From positions 62,001-126,000 of the forward strand of contig JAGVSM010001220.1 in the NCBI GenBank assembly GCA_022494885.1: a stretch of 64,000 nucleotides of DNA, read 5' to 3'. Under the pieces are notes generated by a model. The model saw only the letters and a program-made list of their open reading frames with translations. It was not told the DNA's origin and ran no database searches. Positions 32,795 through 43,719 of the stretch are shown here, in pieces. Source of the stretch: Micrasema longulum. Lineage: Eukaryota; Arthropoda; Insecta; Trichoptera; Brachycentridae. Position 1 is the stretch's first letter. The number at the start of each line of letters is the position of its first letter. Made by a program: the position numbers and the translations under genes.

Positions 32795-33085
32795 AGGTCC
32801 GTTTGTTTGATCGTTAGTAAAAGTAGAGTTTTACCATAGTTTAATTTACCAACGATTTTGGTTTACTATCTTTCTACTATCAGTGCGTTGTTTCACCCGC
32901 ATTTTGACTATAGTAAAATGCAACCACTGGTTTTTTGATTCCAAAGTCAAAAAATGACGCCATCTTGATTATTCTACTATAGTAAAACGTTTTACTCGCC
33001 AACATTGGCGGGTAAAATTTTTAACTAATGGTTAAAGACTTTTACTATCCACCGTTAGTTACTATGGATGAAACAACCCATTTGA
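32795..33085. mobile_element. MITE-like foldback element
   Basis: The left end GTTTGTTTGATCGTTAGTAA and the right end (minus strand GGGTTGTTTCATCC, then TAGTAAC) are imperfect inverted repeats. The interior repeats the words TAGTAAAA, TTTTACTA and GTTGTTTCACCCGC in both orientations. There is no coding capacity. Neither exact ends nor a target duplication could be set. Confidence 0.45.
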
Positions 33086-33734
33086 GGTACATAGAGGTCG
33101 AGAGGAATCTGATTTTTATATTTAATATCTTTTGGATGGGAAAATAAAATAAAATGAAAGAAAAAACACTGCATTTATGTGATTCAACGTGATTCCACCA
33201 AATCCGTTTCCGTTTCCGTTTTGTTTAAATCTCTGTCGTCAGTAAAGAGGAGATAATATTTACCGTAAGGTATAGGAAAAATACTTATTAAACGCCTGAA
33301 AATTGAAAATATGCCATACGTATAGGTATATAGTACATATTTTACCATACGTACACAAAGTCACGATTTCCCAACTACAAACACTGTTTTGAGTTAGGAC
33401 GTGTACATACATAATATAATTGTAAGTATTCCGTCTTGTGAAGCCGTGTGTTCTGGAAATTTTTGCCGAGGAGGCTTAACTACTATTTGGAGGTAAGTGA
33501 TTTTGATATTTTGTGTTTGGAAATACCCTTGTTTATAAAGTAAGTTCATAAATTTCATATAAAACTTGAAAAAAAAATGTATTTCTTGTCTTGTCACAAG
33601 TTTTTTTGGTACCTTAATTCCAGTTAAGGGTTAGCACAAGTTCATTTTGAGTCAAATGTGTTGTATTTTTGTACTCAACAATCTAAAACCTACTTGAAAT
33701 GTGATTTCTGCTGAAGTTATAATGATACTATATT
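33086..33734. other. Unassigned DNA
   Basis: No element recognised. A 67-codon minus frame at 33394-33597 has no family resemblance. Confidence 0.45.
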
Positions 33735-33815
33735 GGGAGGGTCCGATGTCTTGCAGGGTACCCGCTGGCACAGCGCGGGTTTAAACTGTATAACTCGGTT
33801 ATAAGCTTAGACTAT
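33735..33815 (+). repeat. 81-bp structured repeat, copy 1
   Basis: Begins GGGAGGGTCCGATGTC and ends GCTTAGACTAT. It matches 58647-58727 at 79 of 81 positions while the flanks are unrelated. Two hairpins can form: CCC + GCTG / CAGC + GGG with a GCA loop and a 2-nt bulge, and ATAAC / GTTAT with a TCG loop. A box-A-like TGGCACAGCGCGG is present, with a weak box-B-like GGTTATAAGC downstream, so a tiny tRNA-related SINE is possible. The identity is unknown to me. Confidence 0.75.
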
Positions 33816-34420
33816 ACCCTGTCTGCGTAATCTATATGTGCGAAAGCACTGCAATTAATGATATGAATTATAACACGTTTAAACATGTGAGTCGAGGTCC
33901 TGTAAAATATTAACAATAAGAAAGAAGTATTATAGTCATATCTTCTTTCTTACCAGATTACAAACTACGAACGGCTCAAGGAAACTAAGAATAATTAACG
34001 CAAGGCGCTAAAAGGATTATACCGATAAAAAATTCCAGCAGTTGCCAAATTGGTAGAAAGTAAAGAAATGTATTTTTTACGAAGCCGAGAAAAAAAATGG
34101 TATTCCTCGAAGAGCAATTTTAAACAAAATAATATTTGAATAAGTACGGAGTGACTTGCAAATTGACCAAAGAAGAACAACAGATGGTGGAAGTAGCAAT
34201 TACTTCCAGTAATTATAGGAACCCTCTTAGTAAGCTCGATTTAAGTCTTATGGTGTTTCAATATTTGTAAAAAAAAATATTAAAAAATTACGAAAACGTT
34301 TAAATGTGTTTTTTCTTGACAACCCTGATTGAACTGTTTATTTTGTATGAAAAAGTTCATTTTATCGGCCTAACTAGTTTTATTTCTGTATCTTTTTATG
34401 TAAGTCAAATCTAAAAAGTT
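33816..34420. other. Unassigned DNA
   Basis: No second copy of this stretch in the window and no gene recognised. Confidence 0.45.
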
Positions 34421-34424
34421 TTAT

Positions 34425-34658
34425 GGGCCTGCCACATACTCGGTGAGTGGCATGAGAAGTAGCGAGGATAAAAGGCAGAGACGTAGTGTAGCCACATTAC
34501 TCGTCATGCCGCACGTCATGCTCCTCGTCGTTCCCACCGCTCTCTATTTTGTCGGTTTTTGAGCCCGAGTCAAAGGACCGGCAATATGAGCGCGAGTGGT
34601 TGGCCACATAATAGCGCGGTTGCAGTACGCATCGCAAGGAGCATAGTGTGGCGGGGCT
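34425..34658. mobile_element. MITE-like element with GGGCCTGCCACA-type termini
   Basis: The left end GGGCCTGCCACATACTC and the right end (minus strand GCCCCGCCACACTATGCTC) are imperfect inverted repeats. TAT lies immediately outside each end and could be a 3-bp target duplication. The interior is much more GC-rich than the surroundings and contains shorter inverted words (GTGGCATGAG versus CTCGTCATGCC). This form suits a PIF/Harbinger-like MITE, but the family is inference. A 78-codon minus frame inside it is not a gene. Confidence 0.5.
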
Positions 34659-35490
34659 ATTAAAATCGGAAAATTGTATAGGACGTATTTTTAATAAACA
34701 GTCATTACAAACAGTAATATGATGTAAACACACCTTTTTTTCAAGAATAATCTAAAATCGTTATGTCATTTTGCCATGAACAAATAAAAAAACTATTTTA
34801 AACATCTAGATTTAGCTCAAAATAAAGAAATTAGGATATTAATTCAATCAACTTAAAATGTGGTACAATTTTTTTTTAAATAGTCAAAGTTGTGGCATTT
34901 GACGATGTTGAAAAGCAGAGTTAAAGCAAATATTACTTGTTACATTGAATATAAATAAGGACATGTTTTACAATATTACAAAAGGCGTAAATGATGAAAG
35001 AATGTACAAGTATATTTTTTAAAACCTTATATAGAGCTGATTGTGGTTTGTAAATATTATTTTTGAAGCAGTATCAGATTGATACCGGGTAGTGCTGTAA
35101 AAATAAAATGATAGGATATGGCATCAGGTAAAGAGTTAGGAAGGAGGCAGGATGACGATCCAGGAAAAAGTGTAGTCCTAAGTATACATAGTCATATTTT
35201 AAGCGTTTCCTAAACGTTTCCCCTGGTTAGAGACAGTGTACTTTTCACACAAAGAGAGCTGATTTTAGAGTCTGGCACCTTGAAAAGAAAAATAATTGCT
35301 GAAGAAAAATGTGGGTTATCGAAGAATAGAAAGTGTTCTCTCTTGAGAATACCGTAGCGATTGATCATGATCAAAATGATAAATGATATTCTAAATGTGA
35401 TATTTTGATTACAAAGTAATGAGAAATCGAAAGTTTATGCGGCTGATTAAAACAAAGCCACTTGAGTTCGGTGCAAAAGGGTGATATCCT
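34659..35490. other. Unassigned DNA
   Basis: The segment at 35100-35480 is less AT-rich but gives no protein match in any frame that I can recognise. Confidence 0.4.
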
Positions 35491-35494
35491 CGGA

Positions 35495-35711
35495 TTTCTG
35501 GCACAAATTTTCGAAAAAGACGATGTTTAATAATATTTATTTAAAAGGTAAAATAAAAGAAAAAAAATCTTTTTTTTAAATACATTAAATAATATTTCAT
35601 AATATTCAGCTTGCAGTTTTATTTGAATTCTTGATAATGGGGTGAGCTATTAACTTTGAAATTGCAACATCTCACAGCTAGTAGAATGTAGCTACCTATT
35701 TGTGCCAGAAA
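35495..35711. repeat. Inverted repeat with perfect 14-bp arms
   Basis: TTTCTGGCACAAAT at 35495-35508 and its exact complement at 35698-35711 enclose 189 bp of AT-rich DNA. They may be the termini of a small non-autonomous transposon; no target duplication is evident. Confidence 0.5.
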
Positions 35712-38090
35712 CTTGATGATATAAAGTTAAATATTTTAGAATAAATTAAAGCGAATGATTGGGTCCTGCTGACGATCAATGAGTTCAGTATTGCATCCGA
35801 GGTAACAAGTATGAGCACTCAGCATAGCACGGAGAAAACCCAAAAATAGATTGAGACTAGTTCCGATTTAAGAAAATGTTTCCACCTCAATTGAAATATA
35901 TGTCAATGTTAACAACCTCCTTAGAAGGCGACCTCCAGTATTTGTCTTCAAAAACTTGGCTTCAAATATTTATTTTAAAAATGTGTAACGTTTATTTTGT
36001 TAAAAAAATAAACTATATAAAAGTATCGTTATTTTCATAGGTTTATTGTTGTTTTACACTGATCATTTACCGTGTTATTGTTTCTCTAGATAGAATATGT
36101 TTCCTAGAAGAATATAACTTCACATACCTTAAATGTATTAACCCAAGATCGTAAAATATATATCCATTTCTATATTTGCAAATAAATAATGATCTACTAT
36201 ATTTGATAATTCAGATGGCGCTTTGTAATAAGTTTATGAATATTCCTTATTCTATTACTTACTTATCTCTAATTGTGTAATTTAAAATATGATACCTTAT
36301 TTCCATTTCCATATTTTATGCAAAAACAGTGTGATATGGTGTTACAAACTCACTGCCTAACCTTAAGGGAAAGCTGCGTGATGATTTGCTTTAATTTCCA
36401 TTACTAACATTTTCTATGATTTGCTTTTAGTGAGAAATTAATTTCAAGTTAATTTTGTTATCAAATTATAACAAATTATGTGTCCATTGCAAAAAGTATT
36501 TTGAAAAGCCTTTCATGACGTTTTTTGAACAAAATTAAGTGTTAAAATTAAATATTTTTAAAGGAGAGATATAAAGAACCACAAAAAATTAAATTTAATA
36601 CTATTAGATTAGAAAAATTATAAAATGAAATATTTTTAAATTTCTGTTTATATTGAAATCTAATATTTTGTGTCGAAAAATTAAATTCCTCTTCTAAACA
36701 TTTTGTACTCATATTAACAAAATAGTAGTTTATAGGATTATATTTCAAGTAACCTAAGTGTTTGTAAGATTCTATCTCAAAACCGAATTTTTAAAAAATA
36801 GCCTCTAAAAATATTATTTAATTAACCTTATTTATTTAGGAGTGTTCGCATAAAATAACGCCTAATTTAATATTTCGTATATTTTGCTCTTAATTTGAGT
36901 CGTATCAAATCACACTTAATTGTCTAGTGTAAAATAAATAAAAAAAATTATTACATGTTTCAAAATTGTGATCTGGATCTTTTTTTCACTTTGATTTTTC
37001 CGATCATTTCCCAAGGCTTCCAAACTGTAACATATTATTTATGTTCTGTAAACCTGACTAATGACGTATGATTAAGCTTGCGAAAAAAGACATGCAGATT
37101 ACAGATGGAAGAGCATAAAACTTTATTTGTAACTTTTTTTTTGGATTGCCGATTTGTGAAATGTGCGTTCGTAATTATTTTTTGCAGTTAGAAGTCACGA
37201 GGTTTCATGGTACCACAGTCAACTATTTTACATCGATAGTAATAATATTTGCAACAAGATAAAAGGTATAAGTTCTGTACCGTTTTTAAATTAACATGTC
37301 TTAATAATGAAGACTAAATCGATCCATTCTTGTTACGTTATAAGACTAGTAAGTATATAGGGCTTAACTTATAAACAAAGTATAAACTTATGCCTACGCA
37401 TAGTAATAGGTAAAGGATGGTACACTTAAAATTATTGCATGTAAATCTTGCGTACAGTTATACTCGGTATATAGCTGGGATAGCGACTATACAAACTTAT
37501 TCTACGCTTATACCTGGAGCCAACATGGTATAGCGCTGGAATTAGCCCGCGATCAGTCATCTGTCATATTTTTCAGCGGTTAAATATAATGTATTTATCT
37601 CGAATGCAAACAATTGAGAAATCATGATATCTTTCCAAAAATTTTATAGTAAAATCAAATAAACATTATGTACATACTCGTTTATCCAGATTTTTATATT
37701 ACAATATTATAAAATCGTAAATCATTAGTTATTTAGCAGTTGTTTTGATAATTATTATTTTTATATGTCGCAATATTAAAATTTAAATTTAAATTTTAAA
37801 TTTAAAAAATACACATCCAATTATTGGAATATTTATCAATGTCATTATTTAATGTTGTATTTTCATAAATTAACGTTTTCTTTTATTCGTTTCAAATATA
37901 TTTTTTTCCAGTTTTGCTTAGGATCGAGATAAAATCAATGTTCATTGGTTCTTAAACAATATTATCATTTTATTTGGGTTTTGTATACCTTGGTGTTTAA
38001 TTTCATTTTAAAAAAGGGTATGTTATTAATTTTAACAACGCTACGACGTATCGTGAGTGTGTTTTATTTTCTACCGAAAAAAACTAAGAA
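35712..38090. other. Long unassigned AT-rich stretch
   Basis: The words CTTATGCCTACGCATAG and CTACGCTTATACC near 37395-37520 hint at another degenerate foldback element, but I could not define ends. A TTTAAAT-rich palindromic run lies at 37775-37808. No gene seen. Confidence 0.4.
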
Positions 38091-38094
38091 TCAT

Positions 38095-38975
38095 TCGGCA
38101 TGAACACAGCAAGGGTGATCCAGAAAAAGAAATAGCAAATTCTACGAACGTTGAAAACTTACCGTTGGAAATTTCATTTTCATACCAAATATCCCGAAAA
38201 AAAATGGCTTTAATACAGCACTGCTGATCTATCAATGCCATTTTAAATGTTGTTTCTAAATGTTCCTTTGCTACGAATTACCATTGAAAATGAAAATTTT
38301 AATTTTAATAGTTAGAGTTAATGAACTGAAGGTCCTTTTTTATATATGTAGTTATATAATTCTGGGTACTTGAAAACCTAGTTAACTTAAATCATTGTTT
38401 GATTTTTAAAATAAAATTATACATGGAATTCTACAAAATAAACACAGTCAATAAATATGTTATGATTTTATTTCGAAGAAGTCCGTGAAAACTTTTAGCT
38501 TTAAAACAACATGGTCGATCTAGAAAATTCAATTGACATGTTGATTCTAAATTTCCTCTCACTACGATTTCCTGACGGAAAGTTCAATTTTATACCAGGG
38601 AAGTCCGAGAAAAAGTTTGTTATGAAAACAGCACGGTTGATTTAGCAAAGGATTTTTATTTTTGTTGATTTTGCCCTGAAATTGCATTTGACATTTGGAT
38701 TTTAATTTCACATCGCTATGACTGGTATGTTGTCAGAGATTTTTCACATGTAAATTAACAATTTTTTTAAGCTTGAAAACGGAAATGTTGATCTAGAAAA
38801 AGCATTTTGATTTTTTTTTCTCAATTTTACTTTGCTACGACTTACCGATAAACATTGAAACAATGAATCCAATTGATTATTTGCTTAAAAACAGCATGAT
38901 TGATTTAGAAAATAAATTTTACCTGTCATGATTCTTAAGTTTCCGTCGCTACGACTTTCTGTTAAAATTTAAATG
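38095..38975 (+). repeat. Eroded tandem array, left block (unit ~120 bp)
   Basis: The phrases GGTTGATCTAGAAAA, ATGTTGATTCTAAATTT, CTACGACTTACCG and the like recur in fixed order. The anchor 'acttaccg' (with variants) falls near 38158, 38275, 38563, 38710, 38838 and 38953, at spacings of roughly 115-147 bp. Units are strongly diverged, so the array is old. It continues after a 1.1-kb interruption at 40075-41105. Confidence 0.7.
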
Positions 38976-40074
38976 GTTTAATTAATTTCTTAAAAATTTT
39001 ATGCTAATGATAAGCGGCAAAAATATTTTTTTTTACTCGACAGTATTTTGAAGACCCTTATTCCTTTAAAAATGTGAAAAATTGTGATATTTCCCTATTG
39101 GTGGTATTGATAAAAGTATCATAACTTTTATTCGCAAGAGAAGTGAGAGATTCAAACATCCAGGGATTATTTTTTGACGGACGCAAAAATAACTTTGTTT
39201 TGTAAAATAAAAGAGTAAAAATATTATTGATGAAGAACACAAGAACAAGAACACAAAACCGAGTGCAAAAACCTAGATCAATTAATCTGGGCCATGTTTC
39301 TCCTTCAGAAAGTATTACTAGTTTATTTGAGAATGTCATATTTTTATTGTTAAAAGATAAAAATCATAACGTTGATGAATTAGTTGCTGTTGCAATTTTG
39401 CTCATCCTAAAAATCTTCTAGTATCATTGTTAACTGATGGCGGCTGTAAAATAAGAGTACATTGTTGCAGAAAAACCATAAAAGCTCGTTTTTTATTTTT
39501 TTCGGAATCAATAAGAATGATTTCCACTCCTAAATTTAACTTCAAAAGCGATAATTATCATGGTGTGGTTGACTGCCATTATCCTGTCCTTGTTTACTAC
39601 CGCTCTTGCAAGTCATAACGAAAAAGTGTTAGAGCAACAAGTAAACCAAGGCAACGAGAACGTGTTTGATTTTTTAAAGATTTCTCGCCTTACACAATCA
39701 ATTGAAAGATGCGATATCTTGAGGAAAAAATGCGAGAAGATTTCATATGCGCCATACAAAATTTGAGAAAAGCAACGCCGACGTTTAATTCTAAGAAATA
39801 TTTTATAGTGAGTTTCCTTGGTTTTTTTTTACTTTATTATAATATGTATACAATCATTTTTTTTTTTCTTAACTGTTCATACATAAGTTTTCAAAAGTCT
39901 AATAACTGCCTTAAACGTAGGATTTTTTTTTTGTTTTTATGACCAATTATGCAATTATTCGTATATTTTGTGTTAGTCTAATCTATTATAAATATATTTT
40001 AATTTTGAGTTTAAATTTTTTAACAAGTCAACCAATCAATTATAATTAATATTTTGAAGAAAAAAAATGTATAA
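38976..40074. other. 1.1-kb segment interrupting the tandem array
   Basis: The array phrases are absent here. The segment has overlapping frames on both strands at 39058-39421 with no recognisable product, and the small secreted-peptide ORF at 39560-39766. No terminal repeats were found that would mark it as a transposon. Confidence 0.5.
39560..39766 (+). CDS. Candidate small secreted peptide (68 aa)
   Basis: The frame opens MVWLTAIILSLFTTALASHN. This is a short N-terminus, a hydrophobic core and an ALA-type cleavage site before SHNEK, a convincing eukaryotic signal peptide. The mature part of about 50 residues is polar and contains two cysteines (ERCDILRKKCEK), then ends ISYAPYKI. I recognise no family. 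The ATG is the first after an in-frame stop region, and the context is TCATGG. Against a real gene: no intron or promoter evidence, no copy elsewhere, and surroundings that are repeat-derived. A GTGAGT word at 39808 could be a splice donor, but only in another frame. Confidence 0.25.
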   Translation: MVWLTAIILSLFTTALASHNEKVLEQQVNQGNENVFDFLKISRLTQSIERCDILRKKCEKISYAPYKI

Positions 40075-41105
40075 ACTTGGGTTAATTCTAAATTTCACGT
40101 CTCCGCTCAACTTACTGTTAAGATGATCGACTATATCGAGTAAAGGTCGAGTCAAATATCGCTGAAATCTACACGTTGATTCTAAATTTCTTGATTACAC
40201 AACCAATTGTCAGAAAGTTTGACTCAATCGAGTAGACGTCTAGTCAAATATATCTTTTAATAAAACATTGTAGTTTATCTGGAAATAGTGTAGTTTATTT
40301 AACTTTTCTACAACTTGCCGTTAAAAAACCGAGTGTGTATCGAGTAAAGCTCGAGTCAAATATGGCTCTAAAACAACATGGATCAAGGATCAATCTAAAA
40401 ATAGCATTTCACAGATTGATTCTTAATTTTACGTCACCACGACTTACCGTTTGTGAGTTTGAGTATGTATCGAGTAGAGGTTGAGTAAATTTCACTTGTG
40501 AATAGCACCGTTAAAATAGAAAATTCAATTCAAATGTTGATTTTAAATATCAGCATTCTATTACCTCTAGTTTTAAGAAAACGGGTTCGTACCGAGCAGG
40601 GTCAAAATTTGGCTCGAAAAAAGGGCGCATGATCTAGAAATCGCGTTTTACACATGAATCTTAATTTCACGTTTCGAGAATTTACCGTTAAAAAGTTAGT
40701 CTGTATCGATTAGGGATTGAATCAATTTTAGCTCTAAAATAGCACGGTTAACGTAGAAATCCAATTTAAAGTATCAATCTGGAATTTCACTTTTTTTTTT
40801 ACCTACCGTTAAAAAATCCAGCAATGTGCAAGGTCAACAATTTTGACTCGAAAATTGGGCGGTTGATCTAAAAATTGCATTTGAAATGTTTATTATTAAT
40901 TCCACGTCTCCACAACTTACTGTTCAAAAGTTCAGTTTTATCGTAAAAATAAACGATTCCAAAGAAGACCTAGAATAACATGGCCAAAAAATAGCGCGGT
41001 TGATCTTTAAATAGCAATCAACGTGTACACTCTAAATTTCACGTCTCTACGACTCACCGATAAGAATATGATTTTAGCGAGGAAAACTGATGAAGATTGG
41101 GCTCT
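40075..41105 (+). repeat. Eroded tandem array, right block (unit ~120 bp)
   Basis: At least nine units. Each has CGAGT(A)AAGGTCGAGTCAAAT-like, GGCTCTAAAACA, GGTTGATCTA, TTGATTCTAAATTTCACGTC and CTACGACTTACCGTTAAAAA-like blocks. Anchors fall near 40110, 40198, 40313, 40440, 40560, 40680, 40803, 40915 and 41054, so the usual spacing is 112-127 bp. The words ATCGAGTA.AGGTCGAGT and TCTAAATTTCACGTCTC are the best conserved. Confidence 0.75.
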
Positions 41106-41110
41106 AAACC

Positions 41111-41600
41111 AGCGCTGTCCAACTTCATTTGGGCCGGGGGCTATTTTTTCTTTAGAAAATATTTTGGTGGCCATAGAGCATCGATAATTGAAAAGTCAGC
41201 AATGTCAATTCGAAAGTTATTTTATTTATACAAAAGTATTACATTACCAAAAATAATAAAAACAGAATATTATTAAGTTATTTATATTTGTTATAAAAAA
41301 TAAAAATAGTATTATGTTTTCATGATAATGTTATTTAATTTTTATTAAATTGTTCATCATAATTTAATTACGCTTACAAAACAAAGATTACACTAATAAG
41401 GTATTTAATGGGACAATTGTGGCCGCAGTTGTTGAGCAACAATTTATTTGATGTAAGTATCACCATTTGCTGTGGCAAGTCTAATTATATTTTTAAGCGT
41501 GGACTGCTTCAAGCTGTTTGAATATTTTGATTTTATGTATTTAATGTCAGATAAAGCACGCTCGTAGATAATATGATACATTATGTACTTCTAAGCGTAG
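41111..41600 (-). pseudogene. hAT transposon relic (3' part with transposase C-terminus)
   Basis: On the minus strand YERALSDIKYIKSKYSNSLK and KNIIRLATANG (about 41570-41448) match the C-terminal dimerisation region of hAT transposases of the ZBED/EPM2AIP1-like group, where the motif is usually CE..FS..K.IK...R. It ends in a stop. The element terminus CAGCGCTGTCCAAC lies at 41111-41124 on the plus strand, a typical hAT end. The catalytic region and the other terminus are gone. It sits exactly at the edge of the tandem array. Confidence 0.65.
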
Positions 41601-41689
41601 AAATGAACGTTTGGAAAAATGTTGCCCGACGGAAAAAACTAATTAGTCATTCAACAATGTTTTGAGTATGTCCAAATGGCTTAGCCGGA

Positions 41690-41865
41690 TGAATCTCACC
41701 CACATAATAAAGGTTTTAGCTCTTTAACTTCACAAAAGTCGGCAGATGGAAGAGTTGGGGAAATATGGGTGTTCAAACATAGGCAGAATGATGAATGTTA
41801 CACAGTGTGGAAAGTGGCCACGTAAACCAGCCAATGACAGGTCATAAGCCCTGTAAATGTAATAT
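41690..41865 (+). repeat. Dispersed repeat R, copy 3
   Basis: Close to copy 1: GGATGAATCTCACCCACATA, AACATAGGCAGAATGATGAA, CCACGTAAACCAGCCAATGA, CATAAGCCCTGTAAATG. It stops before the CCCTTCTC part. Confidence 0.7.
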
Positions 41866-42340
41866 ATTAGTATTTTTGAAACTGCACATGCGCACGCAGC
41901 TTGTTTATAAATGTAGGCAAAAATGTGACGCGGTCAAATAATTTCCGATCAAATAAGTTTAGTATGGTTATTCTGGGTCATAAATATTTTTAAAAGAATA
42001 CTTTTTTGTATACCGGAAATAAATAGTTATACCGGGTTTAATTATTCCATCGTACAAGCTTGGCATAAGTAAGCATTTTACTTTTATATTTTTACTCATC
42101 TTTATACTATACTTTTCTATCGACAAAGGCAATTTAGCATTGAAGAAATTACAGAATGCATTTGAGAAATACGTAAATGAAATTTTGAACAAGGTACAGT
42201 TCTTTTTAGAATAGGTTTCTCTGGTAATGACTCTTAAATTCATTTTGTTTTTTTTTAAATTACGATGTTTAGTAATAAAAAACAAAATTAACTTTTTTAT
42301 TATCAACCGTTTATTATAATTTATTGTTCCAATATCTTTT
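41866..42340. other. Unassigned AT-rich DNA
   Basis: A minus frame of 112 codons spans 41968-42306. It is rich in Lys, Phe, Ile and Asn and resembles nothing I know; probably chance in AT-rich DNA. Confidence 0.4.
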
Positions 42341-42344
42341 GTAA

Positions 42345-42455
42345 ATTTATTGCAACACCAAGGAAAAACATGTTTGAGAAGGGAATATGAATTCTAGGTG
42401 CTTCTTACAGGGCTAATGGTCTGTTATTAGATAGTTTAAGTGGCCATTTTACAAA
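42345..42455 (-). repeat. Dispersed repeat R, copy 4 (minus strand)
   Basis: The minus strand reads AAAATGGCCACTTAAACT, GCCCTGTAAGAAGCACC, TAGAATTCATATTCCCTTCT and CAAACATGTTTTTCC. It is a partial, diverged copy. Confidence 0.55.
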
Positions 42456-43110
42456 AAATAAGGAATAAAACAAAGTGGAACTCCGTGTATCCGAACTCCA
42501 GACAACCGGATTGCCAAATATTAGGATCTATATCGGAAAATAGAGGAAATGTTATAATAACAAATTCAAAAGGACGATGGTGGCTATCTTTTTTCTTCGA
42601 AAAGGAATTAACTATGCTGGACATGTTTAAGTTTTTATGTAGTAAAGTCTACAAAAACATATTTTTTTTGTATTTAGATCGTTAAAACAATTAAGTATTT
42701 TTAGTCGTTTTATTATTTCTCATTTATGACATGTTTGAAAATTCATTTTTTCGAAAAATAAATCATAAAAATAAAACCATAAATTATCAACGGTGACACT
42801 TATTTATTTTAAGTACAGATTAACGGTGGTAGTAAATATGTCAGTTTATTGTCGATTTCCAAAATAAATATTTAATGTTACACAGAAATAGGCCGTAAAA
42901 GATGAAACAGGATGTGAGCAAGCTTCGTGAAGGCCAAATAACTTCGTAAAAACACAAGGAAAGCCCCCGAGCCTGTAATAAACTGATGTATTATGTGGAC
43001 GTGTCATGTACCCTGTCCTAACTTCCTTCGTTTCAGCGGCCGCCTCTGATCTTATGAGTCATTATTCCACATTTCATTTCGTAAGAAAAACATTTTCCCC
43101 ATATTAATGT
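42456..43110. other. Unassigned DNA
   Basis: Frames at 42440-42685 (plus) and 42436-42624 (minus) overlap each other and match nothing known. No repeat was recognised. Confidence 0.4.
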
Positions 43111-43296
43111 ACAGAGCATCCTTCTTTAAATCTTTGTACAGGCAAACACATTTTTATTGCACGCCGAACGTTTTATTGGCTTGGCCCATATTAAAGTAAA
43201 CGCACAGAGTATCCTCCTCAATTTTTTTTAATGGGAAAGAACATTTTTATTACACGCCAAACGTTTTCTTGGCTAGAGCATAACCAAATGAACGAC
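43111..43296 (+). repeat. Tandem duplication, period 93 bp
   Basis: ACAGAGCATCCTTCT at 43111 and ACAGAGTATCCTCCT at 43204 start two units, each with CATTTTTATTGCACGCCGAACG or its variant and CTTGGC. A partial third unit may precede, with CCCCATATTAATGT resembling CCCATATTAAAGT. Confidence 0.65.
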
Positions 43297-43715
43297 ATGT
43301 GCTATGGCGTTGTCTCTTTCTGAATGAGAAAAGGGAAGTAATATTGGTGGGCCTGATAGATTGTACCAGACTAGTCCAGAATCCCGATTTGGTTAAGAAT
43401 GTATCCATTTCAAATTATTTACTCAGTTAGTTATCTTTCGGGCTGAGAATGGGAAACCTTAAGAAGTACTCCGTAAGTGGTGGCCGGTGTTTGGGCAACT
43501 CTTGCATTTTAGAGATTTCGTAAAATAGTTAGTAATTAATATTTTATCACAGGATCCAAATATCTCTGGGTATGAATTGAAATAATGTTTCCGTGCGGCC
43601 AATTCCCATCAATGGGATGTAATGTTGCCTATATAATTTGTACATATATTATAGAATATTAAAATTGTGACTTATAGTACCTATTTAAAATTTTCGTTTT
43701 CTTGTCTTTCCTCTC
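43297..43715. other. Unassigned DNA
   Basis: Nothing recognised. Confidence 0.45.
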
Positions 43716-43719
43716 CCTG

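Noticed and set aside
33735..33815. 81-bp repeat as an HDV-like ribozyme
   Set aside because: I could form only four pairs for P1 and no convincing P2 or active-site joiner, so the nested double pseudoknot is not supported by hand folding. It is left as unknown.
34497..34733. 78-codon minus frame with several Cys
   Set aside because: It lies within the MITE-like element and is open because of its GC-rich composition.
41968..42306. 112-codon minus-strand frame
   Set aside because: Composition follows the AT bias. No signal peptide, domain or homologous copy; likely chance.
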